A stretch of 64,000 nucleotides of DNA from a beta proteobacterium AAP99 (GCA_001295775.1 LJIA01000014.1:62001-126000); one strand, 5' to 3'. Positions 30,357 through 39,570 are shown, numbered from the stretch's first letter. The notes: generated from the sequence alone by a model not told the origin. Numbers and translations: made by a program.

Positions 30357-31877
30357 CTACTTATGCCCCCCGCCAAACCCGCCGCTCGACCCACGCGAAT
30401 ACGAGCTTCCAGAGGACGACGAGCAGTTCTCGTAGCGCGGATCGCAGTCGCGGCGCAGGCTCAGCAGCACGATGATGATGATCACGATGATCGCTATCAG
30501 GATGATCATGCCGCAGCCGATGCCGGCGCTCGCGCCCGAGCCTGGCGGGACGGCGCCGAAGGCTGGCGTGCCGTGCGAGCCGCCGGCCTCAGGCACGTCC
30601 ACACCGAAGGCCTTGGACAGGGCCGCGCCGGTGGTCTTGGTCAGCTTGGTCCACGTCACCTCATTGCCGGTGCGCTCCATGCTGAGGTCGGTGTCGCCCA
30701 TGCGGAAGGTCTGGTACCAGGCCTTGTCGCCTTGCTTGACGCGCCAGTTGAACTCGCCGAGTACGTAGTCCGTGATGGCGGTGCCGTTCTCGACGAGGTT
30801 GTAGCCCTGGCCTTCGTAGACCACCGCGCCGCCAGAGCGCTGCTCGGGCGTGGTGCCCGTGAGCTCGCCGATCTTCCAGCCATCCTCGCCGCAGGTCAGC
30901 CAGACGTATTGCCCGGTGCTCTCTTCCAGCGCGAGGTATTCGTCCCAGAAGTAGCGCTCGCCGTCCTCCACCACGTAGCGCTGCAGGAAGCCGACGATCT
31001 GCAGCTTGCGGCCATCAACGACGCCCTTCTGGCCGATCGGCAGCGGCGGTTCGATCACGGTTGCACCGCTGTACTTGGCCAGCAGCGCCACGCCGCCCTG
31101 CTCCACACCGACGGTGCTGTGGCAGTTGCTGCAGGTAATCGACTTGGTGTCTGCGCGCTGGATGGTGATGCCCGCGCCGCAGTTGGGGCAGTCCACGGTG
31201 CGCGTGCCGCCCTTGCCGATCTCCTTGACCCGCACGTCGCGCAGGCCGCTCATCTTCAGCTCGGCAAAGGGCACGTCGCGGCCGATGAAGACGCGCGGCG
31301 CGCCTGCATCTGCTTCCTCGACGGCGTTGGGGTACTCCAGCGTGGCAAAAACGTTGTGGCCCACGCCGCGCAGATCCACCACGGGCACTTTGGTGCCGGG
31401 GGCGATCTTGAAGGGCAGCTCGCCCTGCCCGCCCACGAGCTGGGCCTGCGTCAGGTACGCCACTTCGTAGCGGTTGCCTTCGATGGCAATCTGCTGGCCC
31501 GGGCGCAGCTCCATGAAGCGCGGCAGCGCGGCGCCGGCACCTTCGCGCTCGATGACCATGGTGGAGCGGCCGTTGAGCTCGGACAGCCAGCCGCTGCGGC
31601 CGTTGTCAAAGAGCACATGCCACTCGTTCCAGCTACCGTCCTCGTAGCTGAACTGCACGCGGCCGACGACCTGGAAGCTCTGCTGCAGAAAGCTGCCGGA
31701 TGCACCGATCTGCACGGGTGAGGCGTCGTCGAGCAGCTGGGCCATCTTGCCCATCAGCTCGAGCTGGTCGTCCTTGCGCACGACCGTGGAGGAGCAGTAT
31801 TCGCAGACGGCGTAGGTCGAAACCGATGACTTGAAGGTCACCGGTGCGCCGCAATTGGGGCAGGCTGCGCGATACAC
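30357..31877 (-). CDS. DUF4178 protein with zinc ribbons and a C-terminal membrane anchor
   Basis: 506 residues. An N-terminal zinc ribbon (CPNCGAPV...CEYC, ~7-30) and a second one (CPNCGAGI...CSNC, ~228-255) separate two DUF4178 beta-domains (~50-200, ~275-420). One very hydrophobic Ile-rich helix (GMIILIAIIVIIIIVLLSL) lies near 455-473, and the tail is Ser/Gly-rich (SSSSGSSYSRGSSGGFGGG). It probably sits at the inner membrane. DUF4178 proteins recur with SPFH and spermidine-synthase genes. Confidence 0.86.
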   Translation of the reverse strand: MYRAACPNCGAPVTFKSSVSTYAVCEYCSSTVVRKDDQLELMGKMAQLLDDASPVQIGASGSFLQQSFQVVGRVQFSYEDGSWNEWHVLFDNGRSGWLSELNGRSTMVIEREGAGAALPRFMELRPGQQIAIEGNRYEVAYLTQAQLVGGQGELPFKIAPGTKVPVVDLRGVGHNVFATLEYPNAVEEADAGAPRVFIGRDVPFAELKMSGLRDVRVKEIGKGGTRTVDCPNCGAGITIQRADTKSITCSNCHSTVGVEQGGVALLAKYSGATVIEPPLPIGQKGVVDGRKLQIVGFLQRYVVEDGERYFWDEYLALEESTGQYVWLTCGEDGWKIGELTGTTPEQRSGGAVVYEGQGYNLVENGTAITDYVLGEFNWRVKQGDKAWYQTFRMGDTDLSMERTGNEVTWTKLTKTTGAALSKAFGVDVPEAGGSHGTPAFGAVPPGSGASAGIGCGMIILIAIIVIIIIVLLSLRRDCDPRYENCSSSSGSSYSRGSSGGFGGGHK

Positions 31878-31915
31878 GCCGTGGGGTCCCTGATTCAGTG
31901 TTCTAGTTGGACGAA

Positions 31916-31938
31916 GGCCCGCGCATCAGCGCGGGCCC
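31916..31938. other. GC-rich palindrome upstream of the DUF4178 gene
   Basis: GGCCCGCGC-ATCA-GCGCGGGCC is a near-perfect hairpin just before repeat copy D. It has no T-run, so it may be part of the leader structure rather than a terminator. Confidence 0.6.
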
Positions 31939-32003
31939 AGGTTTCATGCGGTTCTTCAGGCCAAAACGGCTGGAAAACCGCATGGGACAAGCGGAAAGCC
32001 CAG
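31938..32003 (-). repeat. Interspersed hairpin repeat, family 1 copy D
   Basis: Minus orientation: GGGCTTTCCGCTTGTCCCATG, then CGGTTTTCCAGCC / GGCCTGAAGAACCG. Lies between the SPFH and DUF4178 genes. A partial core, CAGCGGAAAGCACTGG, recurs near 32085-32100. Confidence 0.83.
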
Positions 32004-32114
32004 TCTGGACCGCAACGGGGCTCGCGCTGGCAGGCGCTCGCTCTTCCGCGGGCGCCGGGCATACCCGGCGAAACCCCCGCTCCAGCGGAAAGCACTGGTG
32101 GAAGCGCTTCTGCT

Positions 32115-33170
32115 TCAAACCAGCTTCTTGAGCAGCTCTGCCTTCTTGGCCGCGAACTCTTCCTCGGACAGGATGCCCTTGGTCTTGAGCTCATGCATCT
32201 TTTCGAGCGTGGCCATCACCTCTTCAGGCTTCACGGTGGCGGCGGGCGCAGCGCCGCCGGCTGCAGCTGCAGCCGCGGCCTGGTTCTGCGCGCTCATCGG
32301 GTTCATGGCGCCGGCCATGCCCTGAGCCATCATCTGACCCATGGCCAGGCCGATGCCCATGTCGGCCGCCGTGCCGGCAATGCCGCCGCCGGGGTTGGCC
32401 GCCGCCACAGGGATGGCCGTACCCGTCTGGTACTTGAGGAACTGGTCCATGTTGCCGACCATGTTCATGCCGATGCGCTTGTCCAGAATGGCTTGCAGCT
32501 CTTCAGGCAGGCTGATGGACGCCACCTGCACCTGATCCAGCGCCAGACCGAGGCGCTCGAACTTGGGTACGAGGTTTTCCTTCAGCAGGTTGCCGAACTC
32601 TTCCTGATTGGCGGCGAGGTCCAGGAACGGGATGCCCGAGGAGCCGCACATGTCGGCAATGCCGGTCAGGAACATGGTGCGCAGCTGGCCGTCGAGGTCA
32701 TCGACGGTGTAGACGTCGCGCGTGCCGGACACTTCCTGGTGGAACTTCTTCGGGTCGGCAATCTTGAAGGCGTAGTTGCCGAAGGCGCGCAGGCGCACCA
32801 TGCCGAAGTCCTTGTCGCGGATCGTCACGGGCTGCTGCGTGCCCCACTTGCGGTCCAGCTGCAGGCGGGTGGAGAAGAAGTAGACGTCGCTCTTGAACGG
32901 GCTCTCAAACAGCTTGTCCCAGTTCTTGAGGTACGTGAGGATGGGGATGGTCTGCGTGGTGAGCTTGTACATGCCGGGGGCAAAGGCATCTGCGGCCTTG
33001 CCCTCGTTCACGAACACGGCCATCTGGCTCTCACGCACGGTGAGGCTGGCGCCGTACTGGATTTCCATGTCGGCCATCGGGAAGCGCCACGACAGCACGC
33101 CATTGCTGTCCTCCGTCCACTGGAGGATGTCAATGAACTGTTTCTTGATAAAGCCCTTGAGGTCGAACAT
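32115..33170 (-). CDS. SPFH-domain protein with C-terminal SHOCT motif
   Basis: 351 residues. An SPFH/band-7-like domain of the YdjI ('virion core protein') type spans ~20-235 (LQWTEDSNGVLSWRFP, GASLTVRESQMAVF, VRLRAFGNYAFKI). A Met/Gly/Ala-rich linker (~255-310) precedes a SHOCT helix pair (LEKMHELKTKGILSEEEFAAKKAELL). Such proteins assemble at membranes. Its position between speD and DUF4178 fits a membrane-stress module using polyamines. Confidence 0.88.
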   Translation of the reverse strand: MFDLKGFIKKQFIDILQWTEDSNGVLSWRFPMADMEIQYGASLTVRESQMAVFVNEGKAADAFAPGMYKLTTQTIPILTYLKNWDKLFESPFKSDVYFFSTRLQLDRKWGTQQPVTIRDKDFGMVRLRAFGNYAFKIADPKKFHQEVSGTRDVYTVDDLDGQLRTMFLTGIADMCGSSGIPFLDLAANQEEFGNLLKENLVPKFERLGLALDQVQVASISLPEELQAILDKRIGMNMVGNMDQFLKYQTGTAIPVAAANPGGGIAGTAADMGIGLAMGQMMAQGMAGAMNPMSAQNQAAAAAAAGGAAPAATVKPEEVMATLEKMHELKTKGILSEEEFAAKKAELLKKLV

Positions 33171-33224
33171 GGCGGCGCGTCCTTTCTGTACGTGAATGCG
33201 GCCCGCGAGCGGAAAGCAGGAGCT

Positions 33225-33623
33225 TTATAGCGCCGGGGGTTGCGCCTGCGTCAGCGCGCCGCGATGAATTGCCCGCTTTTCGGTATGAAGGGGCGCAAAC
33301 GCCGCCAGAAGCCGGTCGATCAGCGCATGCGCCTTGGCGGAGTTGTCTTCGGTCAGGTTGCAGACATAGGCATCCAGCGTGACGGCAGCCAGCTCCGGCC
33401 AGGTGTGCAGGGCCAGATGCGATTCCGCCAACAGCACCGTGCCCGTGACTCCGCCCGGCTGCCCCTGGTGCGGCGGGAAGGTGTAGAAGATGGCGTCCAG
33501 CGCCTGCAGGCCGGCCGCCTTCACGGCACTTTCAGCCAACTCCCGCAGCTGCGCCGCGTCGGTCAGCAGGGTGGTGGCGCAGCGACAGTCATGCAGCTCG
33601 GCCATCAGGTGCAGGCCGTTCAT
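33225..33623 (-). CDS. speD: S-adenosylmethionine decarboxylase proenzyme
   Basis: 132 residues, the length of prokaryotic class 1B SpeD. The self-cleavage site is LLAESHLALHTWPE (~63-76), where the Ser becomes the pyruvoyl group; CNLT carries the later Cys. Produces decarboxylated AdoMet for the aminopropyltransferase encoded further along. Its ATG overlaps the stop of the upstream ABC exporter gene (ATGA). Confidence 0.92.
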   Translation of the reverse strand: MNGLHLMAELHDCRCATTLLTDAAQLRELAESAVKAAGLQALDAIFYTFPPHQGQPGGVTGTVLLAESHLALHTWPELAAVTLDAYVCNLTEDNSAKAHALIDRLLAAFAPLHTEKRAIHRGALTQAQPPAL

Positions 33624-35464
33624 GCAACCAGCTCCTCGGCGCGGGCGTCGTCCTGCTCCTCGCCGCTTTGCAGGGCCCACATGCGGGCAAAGGCGCCGCC
33701 GGCCGTCACCAGCTCGTCAAAGCGGCCTCGCTCGATCACCCGACCCGCCTCCATGACGACGATCTGATCGGCGTCCACGATGGTGGAGAGCCGATGGGCG
33801 ATCACCAGCGTCGTGCGGTTGGCCGAGATCGCCTTGAGCTGCGCGGCAATCGCCTGCTCGGTGCGTGAGTCCAGCGCGGAGGTGGCTTCATCAAAGATCA
33901 GGATCGGCGGATTCTTCAGCAGGGTGCGGGCAATGGCCACGCGCTGCTTTTCGCCGCCGGAGAGCTTCAGCCCGCGCTCGCCCACCACCGTGTCGTAGCC
34001 CTGCGGCAGGCTCTGTATGAAGTCGTGGATCTGCGCAGCCACTGCGGCGGCTTCGATCTCGGCCTGTGTCGCGCCCGGCTTGCCGTAGGCGATGTTGTAG
34101 GCAATGGTGTCGTTGAAGAGCACGGTGTCCTGCGGGACGATGCCGATCGACCTGCGCAGGCTCTCCTGCGTCACGCGGCGGATGTCCTGGCCGTCGATCA
34201 TCAAGGCGCCTTCATTCACGTCGTAGAAGCGGAACAGCAGCCGCGCCAGCGTGCTCTTGCCGGCACCGCTGGCACCCACCACGGCGCAGGTGGTGCCGGG
34301 TGCAACGCGCAGATCGACACCCTGCAGGATCGGCCGCTCCGGGTCGTAGGCAAAGCCAACGTCCTTGAAGACGATCTCGCCGCCCGCCACATTGAGCGGG
34401 GTCGCGTCTTCAGCGTCCTTCACTTCGCGGTTCACGTGCAGCAGATTGAACATGCGCTCCAGATCGGCCAGCGCCTGCTTGATCTCGCGGTAGAGCACAC
34501 CCAGAAAGTTCAGCGGAATGAAGAGCTGGATCAGGAAGGCATTCACCAGCACCAGATCGCCCACGGTCATGCGCCCGGCCTGTACGCCCACCACGGCCTG
34601 CCAGACCATCAGCGTGAGCGCAATCGCGATGATGAACTGCTGCCCCGCATTGAGCAGATTGAGCGACTGCTGGCTGCGGATGGCGGCCGCCTCGCTCTTT
34701 TTGAGGGTTTCGTCATAGCGCTCGGACTCGAAGCGCTCGTTGTTGAAGTACTTGACCGTCTCGAAGTTGAGCAGCGAGTCCACCGCCTTGCTCTGCGCGC
34801 GGGTCTCCAGCTCGTTCCATTCGCGGCGCATCTTGGTGCGCCAGTTGGTCATGCTCACCGTGTAGACCACATAGGCCGTGAGGCTGCCGGCCACGATGCT
34901 CGGAAACACCCAGCCGAACTTGTGCGCCAGGATGCCGATCACCAGCCCCAGCTCGATGAACAGCGGAAAGATCGAATACAGCGTGTACGAGATCAGCGTG
35001 GAGACGCCGCGCACGCCATGATCGATCTCGCGCGTGACCTGGCCGGTGCGCCGGCTCAGGTGAAAACGCAGGGACAGGCTGTGCAGGTGGTCGAAAGACT
35101 GCCGCGCCAGCGTGCGTACCGCGCGCTGCGTGACATTGATGAAGAAGAACTCGCGCAGCTCCTGGAACAGCGAGGTCATCAGCCGCGCGGCGCCATAGGC
35201 CAGTACCAGCGCAAAGGGCACCGCGACGAGCATGGACACGCCGGGCAGCGTGAGGCGGTCCACGATGTCCTTGAGGATCAGCGGCACGCCCACGTTCGCG
35301 AACTTGGCCGCAATCAGGCAGGTCAGCGCAAACGCCACCCGGCCCTTGTAGGCCAGCAGGTAGGGCAGGAGCGATCGGATCACCGCCCAGTCGGTCTGGT
35401 GGCGGTTGGGTGTGGGAGCAGCAGGTTCTAAGCGAGTGGCAGCGCGGCGCATAATCGCCTGCAT
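33620..35464 (-). CDS. Atm1-type ABC exporter (fused permease/ATPase)
   Basis: 614 residues. Six membrane helices over ~30-330 with the Atm1/HMT signature LLNFETVKYFNNE, then an ATPase: Walker A GASGAGKSTLARLL, signature LSGGEKQRVAIAR, Walker B ILIFDEATSALD. Atm1 homologues export glutathione-linked compounds or metals. Translational coupling (ATGA) to speD suggests it serves the polyamine module, perhaps moving glutathione- or polyamine-conjugates; this is inference. A start at 35452 is also possible. Confidence 0.92.
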   Translation of the reverse strand: MQAIMRRAATRLEPAAPTPNRHQTDWAVIRSLLPYLLAYKGRVAFALTCLIAAKFANVGVPLILKDIVDRLTLPGVSMLVAVPFALVLAYGAARLMTSLFQELREFFFINVTQRAVRTLARQSFDHLHSLSLRFHLSRRTGQVTREIDHGVRGVSTLISYTLYSIFPLFIELGLVIGILAHKFGWVFPSIVAGSLTAYVVYTVSMTNWRTKMRREWNELETRAQSKAVDSLLNFETVKYFNNERFESERYDETLKKSEAAAIRSQQSLNLLNAGQQFIIAIALTLMVWQAVVGVQAGRMTVGDLVLVNAFLIQLFIPLNFLGVLYREIKQALADLERMFNLLHVNREVKDAEDATPLNVAGGEIVFKDVGFAYDPERPILQGVDLRVAPGTTCAVVGASGAGKSTLARLLFRFYDVNEGALMIDGQDIRRVTQESLRRSIGIVPQDTVLFNDTIAYNIAYGKPGATQAEIEAAAVAAQIHDFIQSLPQGYDTVVGERGLKLSGGEKQRVAIARTLLKNPPILIFDEATSALDSRTEQAIAAQLKAISANRTTLVIAHRLSTIVDADQIVVMEAGRVIERGRFDELVTAGGAFARMWALQSGEEQDDARAEELVA

Positions 35465-35499
35465 TATCGGTGGGTCAGGAATCGAGCTTGGGGGCAGGC

Positions 35500-36312
35500 G
35501 TGAGTTTTCAAGGCAAACATCTCATCATCACCGGCGCCTCGGAGGGCATTGGCGCAGAACTGGCCCGGCAGCTCGCCGCCGAAAAGCCCCGCCTGACCCT
35601 GGCCGCGCGCCGGCTAGACAAGCTCGACGCCGTGGCCGCCGAGTGCCGCGCGCGCGGCGCAGAGGTGCTGACCGTGCGCTGCGACGTGGGCGTGGAAGCC
35701 GACTGCCGCGCGCTGGTCGCGCAGAGCACCGAGCGCTTCGGAGCCATCGATGCGCTGGTAAACAACGCCGGCATCTCCATGCAGGCGCGCTTTGACGAAA
35801 TTCCGGACACGCGCATCTATGAAGACCTGATGCGCATCAACTTCATGGGCGCGGTGTGGTGTACGCATGCCGCGCTGCCTGCGCTCAAGCAGACGCGCGG
35901 CCTCCTGGTGGGCGTGAGCAGCCTGGCCGGGTTGGTGGGCGTGCCCGAGCGCAGCACCTACTGCGCCACCAAGCACGCCATGGCCGGCTTCTTTGATGCC
36001 CTGCGCATCGAGCTCGCGCCCGAAGGCGTGGACGTGCTGATGGTCTACCCCGGCGTGGTGGCCACGCAGATCCGCCGGCATGGCTGGAACGCCAGCGGCG
36101 GCGCGCTGGGCTACAGCGGTCTGGACGAAGCCGGCGCAATGAGCGTGGAAGAATGCGCCGCCCAGATCGCCACCGCCATGCGCGGCCGCCGGCGCGAGCT
36201 GGTCATGACCACCAAGGGCAAACTCGGCCGCTTCATGAAGCTGATCGCGCCCGGTCTCGTGGACAACATGGCGCGCGCCTCGCTGAACAAAGAACGCCCG
36301 CAACAGCACTGA
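35500..36312 (+). CDS. Short-chain dehydrogenase/reductase
   Basis: 270 residues from GTG 35500 (GGGGGCAGGC upstream; a GTG at 35470 is less well placed). NAD(P)-binding GASEGIGAELA (~12-22), NNAGIS (~90), and catalytic S...YCATK (~145-165). 3-ketoacyl/dihydrosphingosine-reductase-like SDR. Divergent from the ABC exporter gene; 28 bp before the thioesterase gene, so probably co-transcribed and lipid-related. Confidence 0.9.
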   Translation: MSFQGKHLIITGASEGIGAELARQLAAEKPRLTLAARRLDKLDAVAAECRARGAEVLTVRCDVGVEADCRALVAQSTERFGAIDALVNNAGISMQARFDEIPDTRIYEDLMRINFMGAVWCTHAALPALKQTRGLLVGVSSLAGLVGVPERSTYCATKHAMAGFFDALRIELAPEGVDVLMVYPGVVATQIRRHGWNASGGALGYSGLDEAGAMSVEECAAQIATAMRGRRRELVMTTKGKLGRFMKLIAPGLVDNMARASLNKERPQQH

Positions 36313-36340
36313 ACCGCACAACACGGACTTGAACTCGACA

Positions 36341-36757
36341 ATGAGCGACCACCACACCCCCCTGCCCGCCGGCAAGATGCCCGTGCTGCGCGTGATGCCC
36401 ATGCCCTCGGACGCCAACATCCATGGCGACGTGTTCGGCGGCTGGATCATGGCGCAGGTCGACATTGCCGGCAGCCTGCCGGCCGTGAAGCGCGCCAACG
36501 GCCGCGTGGCCACCATCGCCGTGACCAGCTTCACCTTCAAGCAGCCGGTGTTCGTGGGCGACCTGCTGAGCTTCTATGCCGAGGTCGTCAAGACCGGCAA
36601 CACCTCCATCACGGTGCATGTGGACGTGTACGCCGAGCGCAACCGGCTGGATACCGAGGTGGTCAAGGTGACGGAGGCTGAGCTGGTCTATGTGGCCACA
36701 GACGAGTCCCGCAAGCCCAGGCCACTGCCGCCGCTGCAGCCTGCAGCTAGCGCATAA
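36341..36757 (+). CDS. Acyl-CoA thioesterase (YciA-like hotdog fold)
   Basis: 138 residues. Hotdog motif ANIHGDVFGGWIMAQVDIAG (~26-45) with the catalytic Asp, then TFKQPVFVGDLLSFYAEV. Releases free fatty acids from acyl-CoA. Its TAA stop codon forms the first bases of repeat element family 2 copy 2. Confidence 0.92.
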   Translation: MSDHHTPLPAGKMPVLRVMPMPSDANIHGDVFGGWIMAQVDIAGSLPAVKRANGRVATIAVTSFTFKQPVFVGDLLSFYAEVVKTGNTSITVHVDVYAERNRLDTEVVKVTEAELVYVATDESRKPRPLPPLQPAASA

Positions 36758-36870
36758 GATTCATTTTCGGCCATATTTTTGAGACTCTGCAAATTTTCCG
36801 CTATCCGCACGGAGCAAGCGGAAACCGACCTATAGGCATCTTCAATTTATATCATTATGGGCCATCATTG
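36755..36870 (+). repeat. AT-rich interspersed element, family 2 copy 2
   Basis: Begins at the thioesterase stop as TAAGATTCATTTTCGGCC, then an AT-rich stretch, CAAATTTTCCGC with a TTTCCGCT / AGCGGAAA hairpin, and a closing GGGCCATCATTGAT. Layout matches copies at 12021 and 49302. Confidence 0.82.
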
Positions 36871-37002
36871 ATTTGAATTGCGAAGTGTGTGACGCTTGCC
36901 GCGCGTCAATGCAAACGCCACGTCACAGGTCTACGCTCAATCCATCGCACACCGGCCCGGGCTGCGCCGCAGTCCCGCCCCAGACGACGGAGGAACTCCA
37001 TC

Positions 37003-37437
37003 ATGTTCAAGCGCTTCCTGATCCCCACCGACGGCTCCGAACGCTCGCTCAAGACGGCTCAGGCCGCCCTCGCCCTCGCCAAGGAGTCCGAGGCCACCGT
37101 CCACGTCGTCTCCGTCTACGACCCCGTGCCCGTGACCATGATGGCCGAGTACCCCCTGCCCACCATGAACGACTACCAGGACGTGCTCAAGGCCCAGGCG
37201 CAGAAGGCCGTGGACAGCGTCAAGGCCCTGGCCGACGCCGACCAGATCGCCTGCGCCACCACCGTGATGAGCAGCGGCCTGACCTACCAGGCCATCATCG
37301 ACGCCGCAAAGGCCCACCACTGCGACCTCATCGTCATGGCCAGCCACGGCCGCCGCGGCATCGGCGCCATGCTGCTAGGCAGCGAGACGCAGAAGGTACT
37401 GACGCACTCGGATATTCCTGTGTTGGTGTATCGGTAG
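37003..37437 (+). CDS. Universal stress protein (UspA family)
   Basis: 144 residues, GGAGG upstream. Start MFKRFLIPTDGSERS and the nucleotide-binding signature LIVMASHGRRGIGAMLLGSETQKVLTHSDIPVLVYR (partly GxxG-9x-GS) identify an ATP-binding UspA. Likely induced in stress or low oxygen; no full FNR box was found upstream. Confidence 0.94.
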   Translation: MFKRFLIPTDGSERSLKTAQAALALAKESEATVHVVSVYDPVPVTMMAEYPLPTMNDYQDVLKAQAQKAVDSVKALADADQIACATTVMSSGLTYQAIIDAAKAHHCDLIVMASHGRRGIGAMLLGSETQKVLTHSDIPVLVYR

Positions 37438-37467
37438 CCAGCCTTTCGGAAGCCATGAAGGGGATCC

Positions 37468-37758
37468 ATGCCGCTTAGCGCGATCGCGGAAGCCGTCCTG
37501 GGACCGGTTGTCGAGCTTGCGTTGCAGGTCTTCGGCTACTACACCGGCCGCGTGATCGTCCCGGCCATCAGTTTCGGGGCATACCGCGTAGGAAGACTGG
37601 GTCGCGGCGAGCGCCCAAGACCGAGGTTCCGAAAAGGACGTCCCATCCCGGAGCGGCCCGAGCCACGCGTCCTGAGCGCTGACGCAGGCGTATTAATCGG
37701 CGTGGTGTTTTGGATCCTAATGGCGCTGATCATCGGTCTTGCCTACCGCTTAAGCTGA
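37468..37758 (+). CDS. Small two-helix membrane protein, hypothetical
   Basis: 96 residues with hydrophobic segments at ~7-40 and ~72-93 separated by a basic, Pro/Arg-rich loop (RGERPRPRFRKGRPIPERPEP). Its 3' end overlaps the convergent SGNH gene by 9 bp. Function unknown. Confidence 0.68.
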   Translation: MPLSAIAEAVLGPVVELALQVFGYYTGRVIVPAISFGAYRVGRLGRGERPRPRFRKGRPIPERPEPRVLSADAGVLIGVVFWILMALIIGLAYRLS

Positions 37759-38475
37759 CTGCGCCAAATCCAACTCATTCAAGTGCTCCGCCAACCGCTG
37801 CGCCACCCGCGCGTACAGCGCCGGCCCAGGGTGGAACCCGTCCACGCTCATGAGCTTCGGGTCCATCACGCCATCCATCGAACAGTGGCTGACCAGATCG
37901 GCCCGGCGCTGCGCCCAACGCGCCTGCGCACGGTTGTTGCGCTCGGCCATCAGCCCCGCCCACCAGGCCAGCGGATGCGGCACGCCGGGGAACTGGCTGA
38001 TTGGCGGCAATGCGGGAAAGACCACCTGCTTCGCCCCGGTGCGTTCGCGCAGCAGGCGGGCGGTGCGCTCGCGGTAGAGCAGCGCGCGGTGCAGCGGCAC
38101 CTGCTTGGTGATGTCGTTCACGCCGGTAATGACCACGGCCACGTCCAGCGGCGGCAACGGTTCCTCGGCCAGCATGTCATGGGTGTGGATGGAGGTGTTG
38201 CCGGTGCGGGCCACCAGGCGCCAGTGCACGCGGCGGCCCAGGCGCTGCGCTAGCTCGCGCGCCAGCGGCACGGCAATCGCTTCGTCCTGCGTGGCGGCAC
38301 CCACGCCCGCGGCGCAGGAGTCCCCGGCGAGCAGCAGGTGCAGGGGCGGCCCACTGCCGAATGCACCTTCGCGGGGCCCATCGGCCTCCGGCAGCTCCAA
38401 GGCGGTGCGGCGCAGGTAGTTGGCTTGGGTGATCAGCACCGGCTTCAGGGCGGTGCGTGCAGCGGCATAAAGCAT
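37750..38475 (-). CDS. SGNH/GDSL hydrolase
   Basis: 241 residues. Block I LLAGDSCAAGVGA (nucleophile Ser), GxND as TGVNDITKQ, and the catalytic Asp-His pair in SVDGFHPGP. No signal peptide, so probably cytoplasmic or N-terminally anchored. Substrate (ester) unknown. Confidence 0.9.
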   Translation of the reverse strand: MLYAAARTALKPVLITQANYLRRTALELPEADGPREGAFGSGPPLHLLLAGDSCAAGVGAATQDEAIAVPLARELAQRLGRRVHWRLVARTGNTSIHTHDMLAEEPLPPLDVAVVITGVNDITKQVPLHRALLYRERTARLLRERTGAKQVVFPALPPISQFPGVPHPLAWWAGLMAERNNRAQARWAQRRADLVSHCSMDGVMDPKLMSVDGFHPGPALYARVAQRLAEHLNELDLAQSA

Positions 38476-38640
38476 GGCAGGCCTCCGTCACACGGCCTGC
38501 CCCCTGATGATGCTTTGTGCGCTCTCTTGGCTGTCTCCACCGCGCAGGCCGTGAATGAAGCGTATGCATCGGCCGTGCCAGGCATCTATACGGGATGGCC
38601 CGGGATTACGGCTGGTTACGGCTTGCCGGCCGACACTTGG

Positions 38641-38748
38641 CTCCTCCCCCTGCGTGCAGGGGGAGGCTGGGAGGGGGTGGGTGAGTACATGCGCAACGCT
38701 GCTTGATGAACCCCACCCCAACCCTCCCCTGCAGGCAGGGGAGGGGGT
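38641..38748. repeat. Inverted pair of REP-like G/C-rich palindromes
   Basis: Unit CTCCCCCTGCGTGCAGGGGGAG + GCTGGGAGGGGGTGG at 38641-38681 and its inverse (CCCCACCCCAACCCTCCCCTGCAGGCAGGGGAG) at 38711-38748. The units match the REP type common in proteobacteria and lie between the SGNH and enoyl-CoA hydratase genes. Confidence 0.85.
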
Positions 38749-38753
38749 CCGTC

Positions 38754-39530
38754 TCACCCAAACCGCGAGAAGTCTGGCTTGCGGCGCTCAAAAAAGGCGG
38801 TAGACGCTTCCTTGAACTCCTCGCTGCGCAGCAGCTTGCCGAACTCGGCGGCTTCGGCGGCGATGGTTTCGTCCACCAGCTTCTTTTGCGCGGCGCGCAT
38901 CAGGCGTTTGGTCGTGCGCACGGAGGACGGCGGCAGCAGATTGAAGCGCTCGGCACGGCCTTGCGCGTAGGCCTGCACTTCCTCGGGGGGCAGCAGGCGG
39001 TTGACGATGCCCATCTCGGCCGCTTCCTGGGCGGTGAAGGGCTCGCCGAGCAGCAGCTTCTCGGCCGCGCGCACGTGGCCGATGGTGCCGGGCACCAGCA
39101 GGCTGGAGGCGTATTCGGCGCACAGGCCCAGGCTCACGAAGGGCATCGAGAACTTGGCGTTGTCAGCGGCGTAGACCAGGTCACAGTGCAGCAGCATGGT
39201 GGTGCCGATGCCCACGGCCGCACCGTTGACGGCGGCCACCACGGGCTTCTCGGCCTCCTTGAGCGCCTTCATGAACTGGAACACGGGGGAGTCCAGGCCG
39301 GTCGGCGGCTTCATCATGAAGTCTTCGAGGTCATTGCCAGCGGTGAAGATGTCCGGCTGGCCGACGATCAGGATGGCGCGCACGCTCTTGTTGTCCTGCG
39401 CGTCCCAGAGCGCGTCGCTCATGGCTTCGTACATGTCGGCTGTGAGGGCGTTCTTCTTGGCTGGCCGCGCGATCTCGATGCGCGCGACGTGGTTGGTGAT
39501 GCTGGTCTGGATGGTGGGCGTGTCGCTCAT
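38754..39530 (-). CDS. Enoyl-CoA hydratase/isomerase
   Basis: 258 residues. Crotonase fold: oxyanion-hole regions IFTAGNDLEDF (~62-72) and NGAAVGIGTTMLLHCDLVYAA (~103-123). The second catalytic-Glu region reads LCAEYASS (~135-142). Likely in beta-oxidation or isomerisation of unsaturated acyl-CoA. Followed by no obvious terminator; 41 bp after the hydrolase gene upstream. Confidence 0.9.
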   Translation of the reverse strand: MSDTPTIQTSITNHVARIEIARPAKKNALTADMYEAMSDALWDAQDNKSVRAILIVGQPDIFTAGNDLEDFMMKPPTGLDSPVFQFMKALKEAEKPVVAAVNGAAVGIGTTMLLHCDLVYAADNAKFSMPFVSLGLCAEYASSLLVPGTIGHVRAAEKLLLGEPFTAQEAAEMGIVNRLLPPEEVQAYAQGRAERFNLLPPSSVRTTKRLMRAAQKKLVDETIAAEAAEFGKLLRSEEFKEASTAFFERRKPDFSRFG

Positions 39531-39570
39531 GGCATGTCTCTCGTTGAAATAGGTGTGCTCGGTCTTGCGT

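Noticed and set aside
34025-35431. 468-codon plus-strand frame
   Set aside because: Shadow of the ABC exporter gene.
36870-37002. FNR/Anr box before the universal stress gene
   Set aside because: TTGATTTGAATTG matches only one half of TTGAT-N4-ATCAA.
38641-38748. CRISPR array
   Set aside because: Only two inverted REP-like units with no regular spacers or cas genes.
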